This document shows positions 12,401 to 26,500 of a DNA stretch of 64,000 nt, piece after piece; position 1 is the stretch's first letter, and each line of letters begins with the position of its first letter. Source of the DNA: Lamellibrachia satsuma (taxonomy: Eukaryota; Annelida; Polychaeta; Sabellida; Siboglinidae); NCBI GenBank assembly GCA_033239005.1, contig BSQZ01000010.1, forward strand, positions 8,498,001 through 8,562,000. The letters are read 5' to 3'. Below the pieces are notes generated by a model. That model was given only the letters and a program-made list of their open reading frames with translations, was not told the origin of the DNA and searched no databases. The translations under genes were made by a program, and so were the position numbers.

Positions 12401-15400
12401 GAACTTCTAGTCCATGACAGAGACACGTAGAGACAGCTTGAATTTCTAGTCCATGCACATGACAGAGACACGTAGAGACAGTTTGAACTTCTAGTCCATG
12501 ACAGAGACACATAGAGACAGTTTAAACTTCTAGTCCATGCACATGACAGAGACACGTAGAGACAGTTTAAATTTCTAGTCCATGCACATGACAGAGACAC
12601 ATAGAGACAGTTTAAATTTCTAGTCCATGCACATGACAGAGACACGTAGAGACAGTTTAAATTTCTAGTCCATGCACATGACAGAGACACGTAGAGACAG
12701 CTTGAATGAAATTGCCAGTTTTAAAAATACAAGATGATTTCAACCCAGGTTCTCTCAATTGAGGGTCCGATGTTCTAATCACTACACCACCACAAATCTA
12801 ACTTAGTAATGACAGAGACACGTAGAGACAGTTTGAACTTCTAGTCCATGCACATGACAGAGACACATAGAGACAGTTTAAACTTCTAGTCCATGACAGA
12901 GACACATAGAGACAGTTTAAATTTCTAGTCCATGCACATGACAGAGACACGTAGAGACAGTTTGAACTTCTAGTCCATGCACATGACAGAGACACATAGA
13001 GACAGTTTGAACTTCTAGTCCATGACAGAGACACATAGAGACAGTTTAAATTTCTAGTCCATGCACATGACAGAGACACGTAGAGACAGTTTGAACTTCT
13101 AGTCCATGCACATGACAGAGACACATAGACAGTTTGAACTTCTAGTCCATGCACATGACAGAGACACGTAGAGACAGTTTGAACTTCTAGTCCATGACAG
13201 AGACACGTAGAGACAGTTTAAATTTCTAGTCCATGCACATGACAGAGACACATAGAGACAGTTTAAATTTCTAGTCCATGCACATGACAGAGACACGTAG
13301 AGACAGCTTGAACTTCTAGTCCATGACAGAGACACGTAGAGACAGTTTGAACTTCTAGTCCATGCACATGACAGAGACACATAGAGACAGTTTAAACTTC
13401 TAGTCCATGACAGAGACACATAGAGACAGTTTAAATTTCTAGTCCATGCACATGACAGAGACACGTAGAGACAGTTTGAACTTCTAGTCCATGCACATGA
13501 CAGAGACACATAGAGACAGTTTGAACTTCTAGTCCATGACAGAGACACATAGAGACAGTTTAAACTTCTAGTCCATGCACATGACAGAGACACGTAGAGA
13601 CAGTTTGAATTTCTAGTCCATGCACATGACAGAGACACGTAGAGACAGTTTGAACTTCTAGTCCATGACAGAGACACATAGAGACAGTTTGAACTTCTAG
13701 TCCATGCACATGACAGAGACACGTAGAGACAGTTTGAATTTCTAGTCCATGCACATGACAGAGACACGTAGAGACAGCTTGAATTTCTAGTCCATGCACA
13801 TGACAGAGACACGTAGAGACAGTTTGAACTTCTAGTCCATGACAGAGACACGTAGAGACAGTTTGAACTTCTAGTCCATGCACATGACAGAGACACATAG
13901 AGACAGTTTAAACTTCTAGTCCATGACAGAGACACATAGAGACAGTTTAAATTTCTAGTCCATGCACATGACAGAGACACGTAGAGACAGTTTGAACTTC
14001 TAGTCCATGCACATGACAGAGACACATAGAGACAGCTTGAATTTCTAGTCCATGACAGAGACACATAGAGACAGTTTAAATTTCTAGTCCATGACAGAGA
14101 CACGTAGAGACAGTTTAAATTTCTAGTCCATGCACATGACAGAGACACGTAGAGACAGTTTGAACTTCTAGTCCATGACAGAGACACATAGAGACAGTTT
14201 AAACTTCTAGTCCATGCACATGACAGAGACACGTAGAGACAGTTTGAACTTCTAGTCCATGACAGAGACACATAGAGACAGTTTAAACTTCTAGTCCATG
14301 CACATGACAGAGACACGTAGAGACAGTTTGAACTTCTAGTCCATGACAGAGACACGTAGAGACAGTTTAAATTTCTAGTCCATGCACATGACAGAGACAC
14401 ATAGAGACAGTTTAAATTTCTAGTCCATGCACATGACAGAGACATGTAGAGACAGGTTGAATTTCTAGTCCATGCACATGACAGAGACACGTAGAGACAG
14501 TTTGAACTTCTAGTCCATGACAGAGACACGTAGAGACAGTTTGAACTTCTAGTCCATGCACATGACAGAGACACATAGAGACAGTTTAAACTTCTAGTCC
14601 ATGACAGAGACACATAGAAACAGTTTAAATTTCTAGTCCATGCACATGACAGAGACACGTAGAGACAGTTTGAACTTCTAGTCCATGCACATGACAGAGA
14701 CACATAGAGACAGTTTAAATTTCTAGTCCATGACAGAGACACGTAGAGACAGTTTAAATTTCTAGTCCATGCACATGACAGAGACACGTAGAGACAGCTT
14801 GAATTTCTAGTCCATGCACATGACAGAGACACGTAGAGACAGTTTGAACTTCTAGTCCATGACAGAGACACATAGTGACAGTTTGAACTTCTAGTCCATG
14901 ACAGAGACACATAGAGACAGTTTAAATTTCTAGTCCATGCACATGACAGAGACAGGTAGAGACAGTTTGAACTTCTAGTCTATGCACATGACAGAGACAC
15001 ATAGAGACAGTTTGAACTTCTAGTCCATGCACATGACAGAGACACATAGAGACAGTTTGAACTTCTAGTCCATGCACATGACAGAGACACGTAGAGACAG
15101 TTTGAACTTCTAGTCCATGAGAGAGACACGTAGAGACAGTTTAAATTTCTAGTCCATGCACATGACAGAGACACATAGAGACAGTTTAAATTTCTAGTCC
15201 ATGCACATGACAGAGACACGTAGAGACAGCTTGAATTTCTAGTCCATGCACATGACAGAGACACGTAGAGACAGCTTGAATTTCTAGTCCATGCACATGA
15301 CAGAGACACATAGAGACAGTTTAAACTTCTAGTCCATGCATATGACAGAGACACGTAGAGACAGTTTGAACTTCTAGTCCATGACAGAGACACGTAGAGA

Positions 15401-18400
15401 CAGTTTGAACTTCTAGTCCATGCACATGACAGAGACACATAGAGACAGTTTAAACTTCTAGTCCATGACAGAGACACATAGAGACAGTTTAAATTTCTAG
15501 TCCATGACAGAGACACGTAGAGACAGTTTAAATTTCTAGTCCATGCACATGACAGAGACACATAGAGACAGTTTAAATTTCTAGTCCATGCACATGACAG
15601 AGACACGTAGAGACAGCTTGAATTTCTAGTCCATGCACATGACAGAGACACGTAGAGACAGTTTGAACTTCTAGTCCATGCACATGACAGAGACACATAG
15701 AGACAGTTTGAACTTCTAGTCCATGCACATGACAGACACGTAGAGACAGTTTGAACTTCTAGTCCATGACAGAGACACGTAGAGACAGTTTGAACTTCTA
15801 GTCCATGCACATGACAGAGACACATAGAGACAGTTTAAACTTCTAGTCCATGACAGAGACACATAGAGACAGTTTAAATTTCTAGTCCATGACAGAGACA
15901 CGTAGAGACAGTTTAAATTTCTAGTCCATGCACATGACAGAGACACGCAGAGACAGTTTGAACTTCTAGTCCATGACAGAGACACATAGAGACAGTTTAA
16001 ACTTCTAGTCCATGCACATGACAGAGACACGTAGAGACAGTTTAAACTTCTAGTCCATGCACATGACAGAGACACGTAGAGACAGTTTGAACTTCTAGTC
16101 CATGACAGAGACACATAGAGACAGTTTAAACTTCTAGTCCATGCACATGACAGAGACACGTAGAGACAGCTTGAACTTCTAGTCCATGACAGAGACACGT
16201 AGAGACAGCTTGAATTTCTAGTCCATGCACATGACAGAGACACGTAGAGACAGTTTGAACTTCTAGTCCATGACAGAGACACATAGAGACAGTTTAAACT
16301 TCTAGTCCATGCACATGACAGAGACACGTAGAGACAGTTTAAATTTCTAGTCCATGCACATGACAGAGACACATAGAGACAGTTTAAATTTCTAGTCCAT
16401 GCACATGACAGAGACACGTAGAGACAGTTTAAATTTCTAGTCCATGCACATGACAGAGACACGTAGAGACAGCTTGAATGAAATTGCCAGTTTTAAAAAT
16501 ACAAGATGATTTCAACCCAGGTTCTCTCAATTGAGGGTCCGATGTTCTAATCACTACACCACCACAAATCTAACTTAGTAATGACAGAGACACGTAGAGA
16601 CAGTTTGAACTTCTAGTCCATGACAGAGACACATAGAGACAGTTTAAATTTCTAGTCCATGCACATGACAGAGACACGTAGAGACAGTTTGAACTTCTAG
16701 TCCATGCACATGACAGAGACACATAGAGACAGTTTGAACTTCTAGTCCATGACAGAGACACATAGAGACAGTTTAAATTTCTAGTCCATGCACATGACAG
16801 AGACACGTAGAGACAGTTTGAACTTCTAGTCCATGCACATGACAGAGACACATAGACAGTTTGAACTTCTAGTCCATGCACATGACAGAGACACGTAGAG
16901 ACAGTTTGAACTTCTAGTCCATGACAGAGACACGTAGAGACAGTTTAAATTTCTAGTCCATGCACATGACAGAGACACATAGAGACAGTTTAAATTTCTA
17001 GTCCATGCACATGACAGAGACACGTAGAGACAGCTTGAACTTCTAGTCCATGACAGAGACACGTAGAGACAGTTTGAACTTCTAGTCCATGCACATGACA
17101 GAGACACATAGAGACAGTTTAAACTTCTAGTCCATGACAGAGACACATAGAGACAGTTTAAATTTCTAGTCCATGCACATGACAGAGACACGTAGAGACA
17201 GTTTGAACTTCTAGTCCATGCACATGACAGAGACACATAGAGACAGTTTGAACTTCTAGTCCATGACAGAGACACATAGAGACAGTTTAAACTTCTAGTC
17301 CATGCACATGACAGAGACACGTAGAGACAGTTTGAATTTCTAGTCCATGCACATGACAGAGACACGTAGAGACAGTTTGAACTTCTAGTCCATGACAGAG
17401 ACACATAGAGACAGTTTGAACTTCTAGTCCATGCACATGACAGAGACACGTAGAGACAGTTTGAATTTCTAGTCCATGCACATGACAGAGACACGTAGAG
17501 ACAGTTTGAACTTCTAGTCCATGACAGAGACACATAGAGACAGTTTAAACTTCTAGTCCATGCACATGACAGAGACACGTAGAGACAGTTTGAACTTCTA
17601 GTCCATGCACATGACAGAGACACATAGAGACAGTTTGAACTTCTAGTCCATGACAGAGACACATAGAGACAGTTTAAACTTCTAGTCCATGCACATGACA
17701 GAGACACGTAGAGACAGTTTGAATTTCTAGTCCATGTGCATGACAGAGACACGTAGAGACAGTTTGAACTTCTAGTCCATGACAGAGACACAGAGACAGT
17801 TTAAACTTCTAGTCCATGCACATGACAGAGACACGTAGAGACAGTTTGAACTTCTAGTCCATGCACATGACAGAGACACATAGAGACAGTTTGAACTTCT
17901 AGTCCATGACAGAGACACATAGAGACAGTTTAAACTTCTAGTCCATGCACATGACAGAGACACATAGAGACAGTTTGAACTTCTAGTCCATGCACATGAC
18001 AGAGACACATAGAGACAGTTTGAACTTCTAGTCCATGCACATGACAGAGACACATAGAGACAGTTTGAACTTCTAGTCCATGCACATGACAGAGACACAT
18101 AGAGACAGTTTAAACTTCTAGTCTATGCACATGACAGAGACACGTAGAGACAGTTTGAACTTCTAGTCCATGCACATGACAGAGACACGTAGAGACAGTT
18201 TGAACTTCTAGTCCATGCACATGACAGAGACACATAGAGACAGTTTGAACTTCTAGTCCATGACAGAGACACATAGAGACAGTTTAAACTTCTAGTCCAT
18301 GCACATGACAGAGACATATAGAGACAGTTTGAACTTCTAGTCCATGCACATGACAGAGACACGTAGAGACAGTTTGAACTTCTAGTCCATGACAGAGACA

Positions 18401-20536
18401 CATAGAGACAGTTTGAACTTCTAGTCCATGCACATGACAGAGACACGTAGAGACAGCTTGAACTTCTAGTCCATGACAGAGACATGTAGAGACAGTTTGA
18501 ACTTCTAGTCCATGCACATGACAGAGACACATAGAGACAGTTTGAACTTCTAGTCCATGACAGAGACACATAGAGACAGTTTAAACTTCTAGTCCATGCA
18601 CATGACAGAGACACGTAGAGACAGTTTGAATTTCTAGTCCATGCACATGACAGAGACACAGAGACAGTTTAAACTTCTAGTCCATGCACATGACAGAGAC
18701 ACGTAGAGACAGTTTGAATTTCTAGTCCATGCACATGACAGAGACACGTAGAGACAGTTTGAACTTCTAGTCCATGACAGAGAAACATAGAGACAGTTTA
18801 AACTTCTAGTCCATGCACATGACAGAGACATGTAGAGACAGTTTGAATTTCTAGTCCATGCACATGACAGAGACACATAGAGACAGTTTAAACTTCTAGT
18901 CCATGCACATGACAGAGACACGTAGAGACAGTTTGAATTTCTAGTCCATGCACATGACAGAGACACGTAGAGACAGTTTGAACTTCCAGTCCATGACAGA
19001 GAAACATAGAGACAGTTTAAACTTCTAGTCCATGCACATGACAGAGACACATAGAGACAGTTTGAATTTCTAGTCCATGCACATGACAGAGACACGTAGA
19101 GACAGCTTGAACTTCTAGTCCATGCACATGACAGAGACACGTAGAGACAGCTTGAATTTCTAGTCCATGACAGAGACACGTAGAGACAGTTTAAACTTCT
19201 AGTCCATGCACATGACAGAGACACGTAGAGACAGTCTGCAGGCCATGATTCTAACAATCACTGCAGAACAACATAATACGTAAACACCAGCAGCACGTAT
19301 AAGATTAAAAATAAAACTGACAAAATATCTCAGAAGTGCGGTATACACATATATGAAATATTGTTGGTCTCTCAATAAGCCAATGGCTCCTTGTCCAATT
19401 GCAATCTGGGAGTTCTGCTTTGGATGGCAATCCTGTTAAATCTCGCCACAAGTGACAATAAAGATTCCTACTTGAGGACGAAAAGTTTCTTGAGGTAGAC
19501 GTTCATCTGTAGGCGCTTTGCTACATTCAACACGTTGCCCGTGAACTGCAACAGAGGAAGAAAGATTTGAAACCAGGGTCCCTGTAGAACACAGGGTCTT
19601 TTATAAAAAATTATTCTCAGACTTTTTTGGTTGAAATCCGATTCTGATCAACTGTCACCATCTATCAGGCTATGTACTAAACCTATAACAAAAACACCAG
19701 GTTTCACTGAAAATCTGCTTTGTATTAAAAGTATTTGTACTTCGATTGCTATAAGTTCATACTTGTTTGATGAACACAAGAAAATATGTACTTTATCAAG
19801 ATTTTTTAATTTCAAAAAAATTTGCATAAAAAAGGGATACAGCCATATACTTCTCAAATGTCTGTATTGCATATGGAAAATTTGTACAATGTGGGAGGTG
19901 TGAACTCTGAGTGCTAATTGGTTAATGGTCTACAATGACACCAGTGAGGAGAAATAAAACTGTTTCAATGTTTCCTCAATGTCCTTCACCCACAGGTTCT
20001 ATATCAAAGAAGGTCTGATGGTTTTCCTTCTGTGGATTCATGCCCTCGATAGCAGCACTGTAGCTGGGACCCTCGTAGAAATGTGGTTGTGACATCACAA
20101 TCGGGGCACCTGAAGCATCGCAAAGAACAAAATACACTGCCTGAAATGTGCCACAACAAAATATTTTTAGCATTTATCTGCAAAACTTGTTTACGCCAAA
20201 ATCACATAAATTGAATTTAGAGTGGTTTTATGCTGCCATCTAGTTGATAGTGGCAGAGGTGAAAGTGTTTTGCGGCAAAACACATTATTTACTACAATGT
20301 ACTAGTTATAGAAGGCAATGTAATATTAATTGAGCTATTATATTTCTATTATAATTTGGATTAATGCTTATTTTGTATTAGCTCCAAAGCTTACTAAGAC
20401 AATGGGTAAGACAACCAAAGCTATAAAGACATGTACAGTTTACACAAATAACTGTATTGGTTCTTTGCATAATTTGGTCAGCAGAAGCAGTTCAAAAAAG
20501 CAAATTGTTGCGATGGAAAAATGTAACATATATAGA

Positions 20537-20598
<62 letters not shown>

Positions 20599-23500
20599 CA
20601 CATAATAGTAATAGATTACTTTGCTTTCAGTATGTAATAATAATAGTAATAGAAAGGAAACAAATAAATAAATTACACTGTAATGTAACTGACCCAGACC
20701 TGACCACAACATTGACTGTTTTCCAATCTCTCGCTTAACAATGTGCAATGGAAAAATGGATTTACCTCGAAACACAAATTGGATAAAATAAAAAAAAATT
20801 TGCAGATAAATACTTCATTTCTAACAAGCAGAATAGTTTCACAGTTGACGCACCAAACAGTGGGTTGCCAGTTTTTTTATATAAAAATTTACCTACACAA
20901 TGTCCACAAAACGCTTTTTTTACTTAACAAATGACCAGACTAACGTCTAAACAAAGTAAAACCACTGAAGTAAATACAATGCACACCTTTGCACTCGCTC
21001 ACATTGAGCACGCCTGAATCGAGACAGTTGTTTTTCGGTGTACAGAAACCGGCGTTTGCAGGATTTTTCTTCGCAGAGGCAAACACGCCCTCTGCTGGCA
21101 CAAACCGGTGAACATTGATGACACCTTTCAGTTTGTAGGATGAATCATACTGTGCATATATTGACCGGCAGATGTCCGATGAAAATACGTATAGTGTGTC
21201 CGTCTTCTTGACAAATGGATACCACATAGTGCCATCTGGTAACAAGGAAACAAACAATATATCCATTGGAAAATATCACAAGTTTGAACAAAGTAACTGA
21301 CGTTTCTAAACATTGTGCAAAAACTTGCTACTGGTTTTATTTATGTTGATAAAACGATACATAAGAATAAGTGAATAACTGTACTAGAAAATCACATATA
21401 TAAACGTAAGAATATTGTTAGAAAATCCATATTCATTAAACAAATTTATATTACTAAGTTTTGTTACATTTAAATATAGCCACAAGAAAGGCAATTATAG
21501 TTAATGTCACCCACCAGTTCCGTTGATCATGTTGCACTGTTTGCTGGTCCAGTAACTCAGGGTGCTACAACAGACGTTTGGTTCATTGTCATGGTACATG
21601 AGAAGATCCTTGTCACATGATCTACTGGATGATCTCTTGTTTTTTACCAGTTTCTAAAAACTCACGATTTCATAACTGCATCTCAAAATGAGATGTAAAT
21701 GGTAGCCTCTTGCATGGACTATTTCTTGTAACATTACAGTCTGCGTAAGAAACATTTTATTTGTGTGCGATACTTGAGAATGCTACTATAACATAGGGTT
21801 GTTCCAGATAAAAAACAGGATTGGCAGGTGTAACTTTTCCAAAGAATGGCCTAAATTATAAAACTATAACAAGTGAAAACCTCACAAAAGGTTGCATTTT
21901 AACCCTAAATCATTGGAGTGTCTCAATCTGATGATGATGATGCACGTTCCTGTTCATGATGTTGTGCTTAACAATTCTCACCAACTTCAAAGACGTAATA
22001 AGAACAGAACAGAACCATACAGAATAGAGGAAGTTGATTTTTTGCCACACTGGCAGTAGTTCTAGTGTTACTTGAATTCATAACTGGAGTATGGTGCGCA
22101 GATTGTGGTTTGTTGCACCTCCGAGTTCGGGTTCATGATGATTTAGGTGCAATAAGTTTTATAATTATTGCTATATTCGATATATTAACAAGCGTAGAGC
22201 ATACTTCAGAAAAAATGGGCCATAAAAAATGTGCTTACAAGCATACACCAAAATGTGTTTCTCAAGACAATATGGTAACTGTTGATCACTAATGGTGTTA
22301 TTTGGTGACTGGTGTAGAACTGTTTAACACTAGATGGCGACACTTTTCAGTTGTTCTACACTAGTCAAATTACAATTATGGATCCTGCTGGTTAGAAAAG
22401 GGGGTGTACTCTAATTAGGGCATGTATGCTTAATAGGTCGAATACGGTATTTGCAATATGAATCTGGAGACTCTACATCCTATAAACTGCAATGGATACC
22501 TCCCACCCAGTGCCCCCACTTCATTGCAATTGTTTTTAGCTTCACCTACCCCCATGCTTCGCAATTCAAAAACTGGCATCATTTTATTAGGATTCCACTT
22601 TACCTGTTTCCATTCCATTTGTCAATGTCGCCAAGCTTGGCAATGTCAGATGTTCCTGTGAATATGTCGTACTGTCCATCATCAGTTCCATTGCCAGTGG
22701 GCTTCAGAAGGCAACATGCAAACTACATTAACTGGACGTGTGTGCAAATAAAATAACATTTATTATTTAGTACTGCATCATGACACTGTTGGAATGGATC
22801 GCAGTGAGTCACATCAAACATCCAACATGTACGTTCATATTTAAAAGAAACAAAAGGTGTTATTCAACAATATCTTCCAAAAGAAATGACACGTCTTAAT
22901 TCTGCTTAATCTTCTAGTTGTTCACTTGGTACAATGTTTGGTTTTAAATGCAGCTGCAGCCTTCTACAAAATAATTGAAATATGGTAGTGTGTTAATAGC
23001 TAGTGGTACGAATACTGTTACCCCTGCACCTTTTTAATTGCCTCAGTTAATTTTCCCCAATAAAGTACCCATGTACAACTGTCCAACATAGCAATAAAAT
23101 TAAGGCGTCTTTTTTGTAATGAAAATGTTGTATATGCATTTCATAGTGACGAACAATATTTAAATATTAACATGGCAACATTCTATCTTTTTCTAAACTG
23201 CTTCCATTAAATACTGTGTGCATGCTTACAAGTAAATACATTCTTATTTGCGCACGTTATGACCTATTTTATGAAATCAGGGAATGTGTGGTTTTGGTCT
23301 GATCAGATCAAGACATTTCAAATTTCTTTTTAAGAGCAAAACTTAGAAAATTGAAAACTATTAAAAAAAAAATTTGGTGAAATCAAAAGTAAGACCTTTT
23401 AAAACCTTTCTTTGAAAATTCTTTTAAAGACCTTGAAACACAAGATCTACTTTAAGATTTGATAAGCCATTGTGTCCAGATAGAATGAAGACAGGTGTTT

Positions 23501-26500
23501 TGGCTGGAATTTGACTTCACCTCAGAAATACGTACCCCAACAAAAAGTCCAAACTTTGTCCTGTTAGTAAACGCGGTCATCAATGAGTCATTGTATCCCC
23601 ACAGGTAATCCTTGACTGTATGCTTCACAAACAGTCTTCTCTTAAATATTCTCAATGCGATACGCACAACCATTTTCTTTAAAATGCCATCATGTTCCAC
23701 AGCTGTGGCCACCGCCTGAAATAAAAATGTACAACAGTATTTTAATTTTTACCTTGTACCACATTTGTACCATAAAGTCAGTGAAGTGCATCAACACCAT
23801 AAAGCTAATGAAGCATGTCCCCTACAGATGCACCATAAAGTCAGTGAAGCATATCCACAATATAAACCATGAAGCCTGTGAAGCACATCCACAACATCGG
23901 ACCAAAGCCAGTGAAGCATGTCCCCTACAGATGCACCATAAAGTCAGTGAAGCATATCCACAACATATGTCCAAAGTCAATGAAGCGTATCCACCACATA
24001 TCACCACAAAGTCAACGAAGCGTAACTAACACACATGTAGCAGAAAGACAGCGAAATGCTGAATAACAACGTTTTTTGTTGGGATTTAAATTAAAAGACA
24101 GACAAGTACTAATCTATTCTAACCTCAGGAAAATGGTCAAGGAAACATAAATAATATGTGCAGGTATCTACTATCTTGGGATGGACGTCCGTGCAAGTTA
24201 GACCCAGAAAAGCACCTACCAACAGGGGAATGTCAACGGAGGTGAACGTGTCGTTCTCTGTCCCGTTGGACAGTCTTGATTCAAACACGAAGGATTTGGG
24301 TTGCACATAAGACAACAACGTGGCTTTGTCACGGAATTTGATGTTTTTCTTGTCTTCAATCTCTCTATGACAAAAAGTGGTGAAATTACCAGGGTAATTA
24401 TTAATATTCTAATAGCCAGCGCAACTTCTTTTATGAAAAAAGCTCGGAGTGGTAGCTGTTAAAGTTATTCAAGTAACATCAGTTATTGTTTTAATTTTTC
24501 CTTGTAATATGTAATATATATATTATAATTTAATATAATTATAAAATATTATAAGACAACTTCTTTTGCACCTATATCCTCAGAAACAAAGCTCAGAGGT
24601 GGATCTAAATCAGTATCTGTTGGTAATGTTAAAGTCGTGAACAGGCAGATGGATATGCTAAAATATTGACCTCAAGGGTGGAATACAAGAAACGTTTGAC
24701 ATAATTTCATCCAGTCTTAAGTATCTAATATTCTGCTTGCTGGAAGTAATGACTCTGGAGATTTTCATGACATTAATTATATTTCGAAACTCACCATCCA
24801 CCACAGAGTCAACAGTCACATGACACATGCACCCTTGACATCAAGTAATGCACACAAAGTTTCAAGCAAAGTTTATTACACTTCACTCAAAAGTCTTGAA
24901 TGTACTCTAGTTGCCGTCGATATTAAACTTACCAACTCATGGCCTATAGAAATGTACATACTTGTATGTATACGGGCCCTTCTGTGCAACCTTGGGCGTG
25001 GCATTGTAATTAACAATATCATTGGCATTCAACACATCAAAGACCCAGAACTGTCTGTATACAGGCACAGGTGAACTCCTCCAGTGTTTGAATGTCTCGG
25101 ACCCATTCTTTAGGACAACATGCTAGAACAAGAAAACATGAAGAGACATTAGACATATAATACATAATAATATGTTACTTCAAGAAAACTATCTTCCATT
25201 TCATGTAAAAAATGAACACCCATTCCTACCAGGGCTTTGTAAATTACTCCAAAAAATATATTATAAGTAAATATGACACAGAATATAATACTAAAAACTG
25301 CTATATCTGCAAAAATAATATGCCAGCTGAAATCTAAAAATGTATGAAATGTAATGTTATACTAGGCTTTATAGGTAATATCATTACTACTGTCTATTAT
25401 CAAAATATTTATTATTTTATTTTCTCTATATGACTACGTCCTAACTCATGAACGACTACTAAACAAACACTAAAACTTACTGGATTAACTCATAACTGAT
25501 TTAAACACTCAATGAAAATGTCCACTGAAACTAATATAGAGTACAGGGGTGAGATTTAGCAAGTCATGGAAGGTAGCCAGTCGGGCTACCAACCTTGCAA
25601 AGTGAAGTAGCCCAACAGCTTCTTAGGTAGCCCACTTGCTACTCAATACTTTGATGATATAAAGTAAATATTTTGAAGATAAAAATGTATGAACAATATC
25701 ACCGACAAATAAAAAAAACATCAAAAACAAACACTTTTGAAACATTTATTTTTAAGGCAGGTTCAGTAGAATGTGATACATAATACTGAATAAAATACAA
25801 CATACAATTATACACAGGTTGTTTTTCTTTCATAGGATGGTACATCAACAGTCTTTGCGAAAAGTCTCCAAGCGTCACATGACATAAGGTCCTGTGAACT
25901 GATTTGTTTTGCTGATTTTTACGGGACCTGATTTTACCCTAGCCTAGAGAAACTTTAACCAGTCTCCCGATTAATTCACCAGAAGCTGGGTCTAAAATAT
26001 TGCAGCTCCATAAATATTTCGAGTCGCCATCTGGGCTACTGTAGTCAAAAACTGAAGTCGCCCGAAGCCAGTTTTGGGCGCCATTGGCGACCGCTAAATC
26101 TCACCCCTGGAGTATGTAATTGTACAATTTGTGAATTAAATATGTTTAGATTGCTGTTTTTTACATTGTTTGAACTGCCTGTATCGTTAACATCATCATC
26201 AGTATTGTTAGTGCACTTTTAGTTTTTGTTGTTAGCAAAATAATTTTTTACAATTACTGCACTTTACATAGTCACATGGAGGCCTGTATGATAGTGCTGG
26301 CTTCCCTGGACCATATAAACTGTAGATATGTACACACTGTTATTTTACTATGCGCATGTATGATCTAAACAAATAAACTTCACTTCACTTAGATTTATTA
26401 GTGGGTAATTGTAAACGACATGTGTTATCTTCTCTGGACAGACTGAAGTAAAACACTTGATAACCAGAGTTTTTAAAATATTAAAGTTACGCAATCTGTG

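Larger units (their letters stand above)
7409..19235. repeat. 11.8-kb intronic satellite/VNTR of 45- and 39-bp units
   Basis: Roughly 280 tandem units fill the intron between receptor exons 19471-19545 and 5639-5803. The long unit is 'gacagagacacgtagagaca' + 'gtttgaacttctagtccatg' + 'cacat' (45 bp). The short unit lacks 6 bp of 'gcacat' (39 bp). Variation is concentrated at a few sites: cacgtag/cacatag, gtttgaactt/gtttaaattt/gtttaaactt, gcttgaattt. Both unit lengths are multiples of three, so minus-strand frames stay open for up to 603 codons. The repeated peptides (e.g. SLSCAWTRSSNCLYV) are a by-product. The array shows higher-order repeats of about 3772 bp and 1350 bp. Confidence 0.97.

Noticed and set aside
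7409..19235. CRISPR-like regular array
   Set aside because: There are no unique spacers between repeats, the units are directly contiguous, and the genome is eukaryotic.
7364..19257. Many minus-strand open frames up to 603 codons encoding 13- and 15-residue repeats
   Set aside because: They arise because both satellite unit lengths (39 and 45 bp) are multiples of three. Two different frames are open in parallel, amino-acid-changing variants (RSSN/RNLN/RSLN) are as free as silent ones, and the array lies inside an intron.
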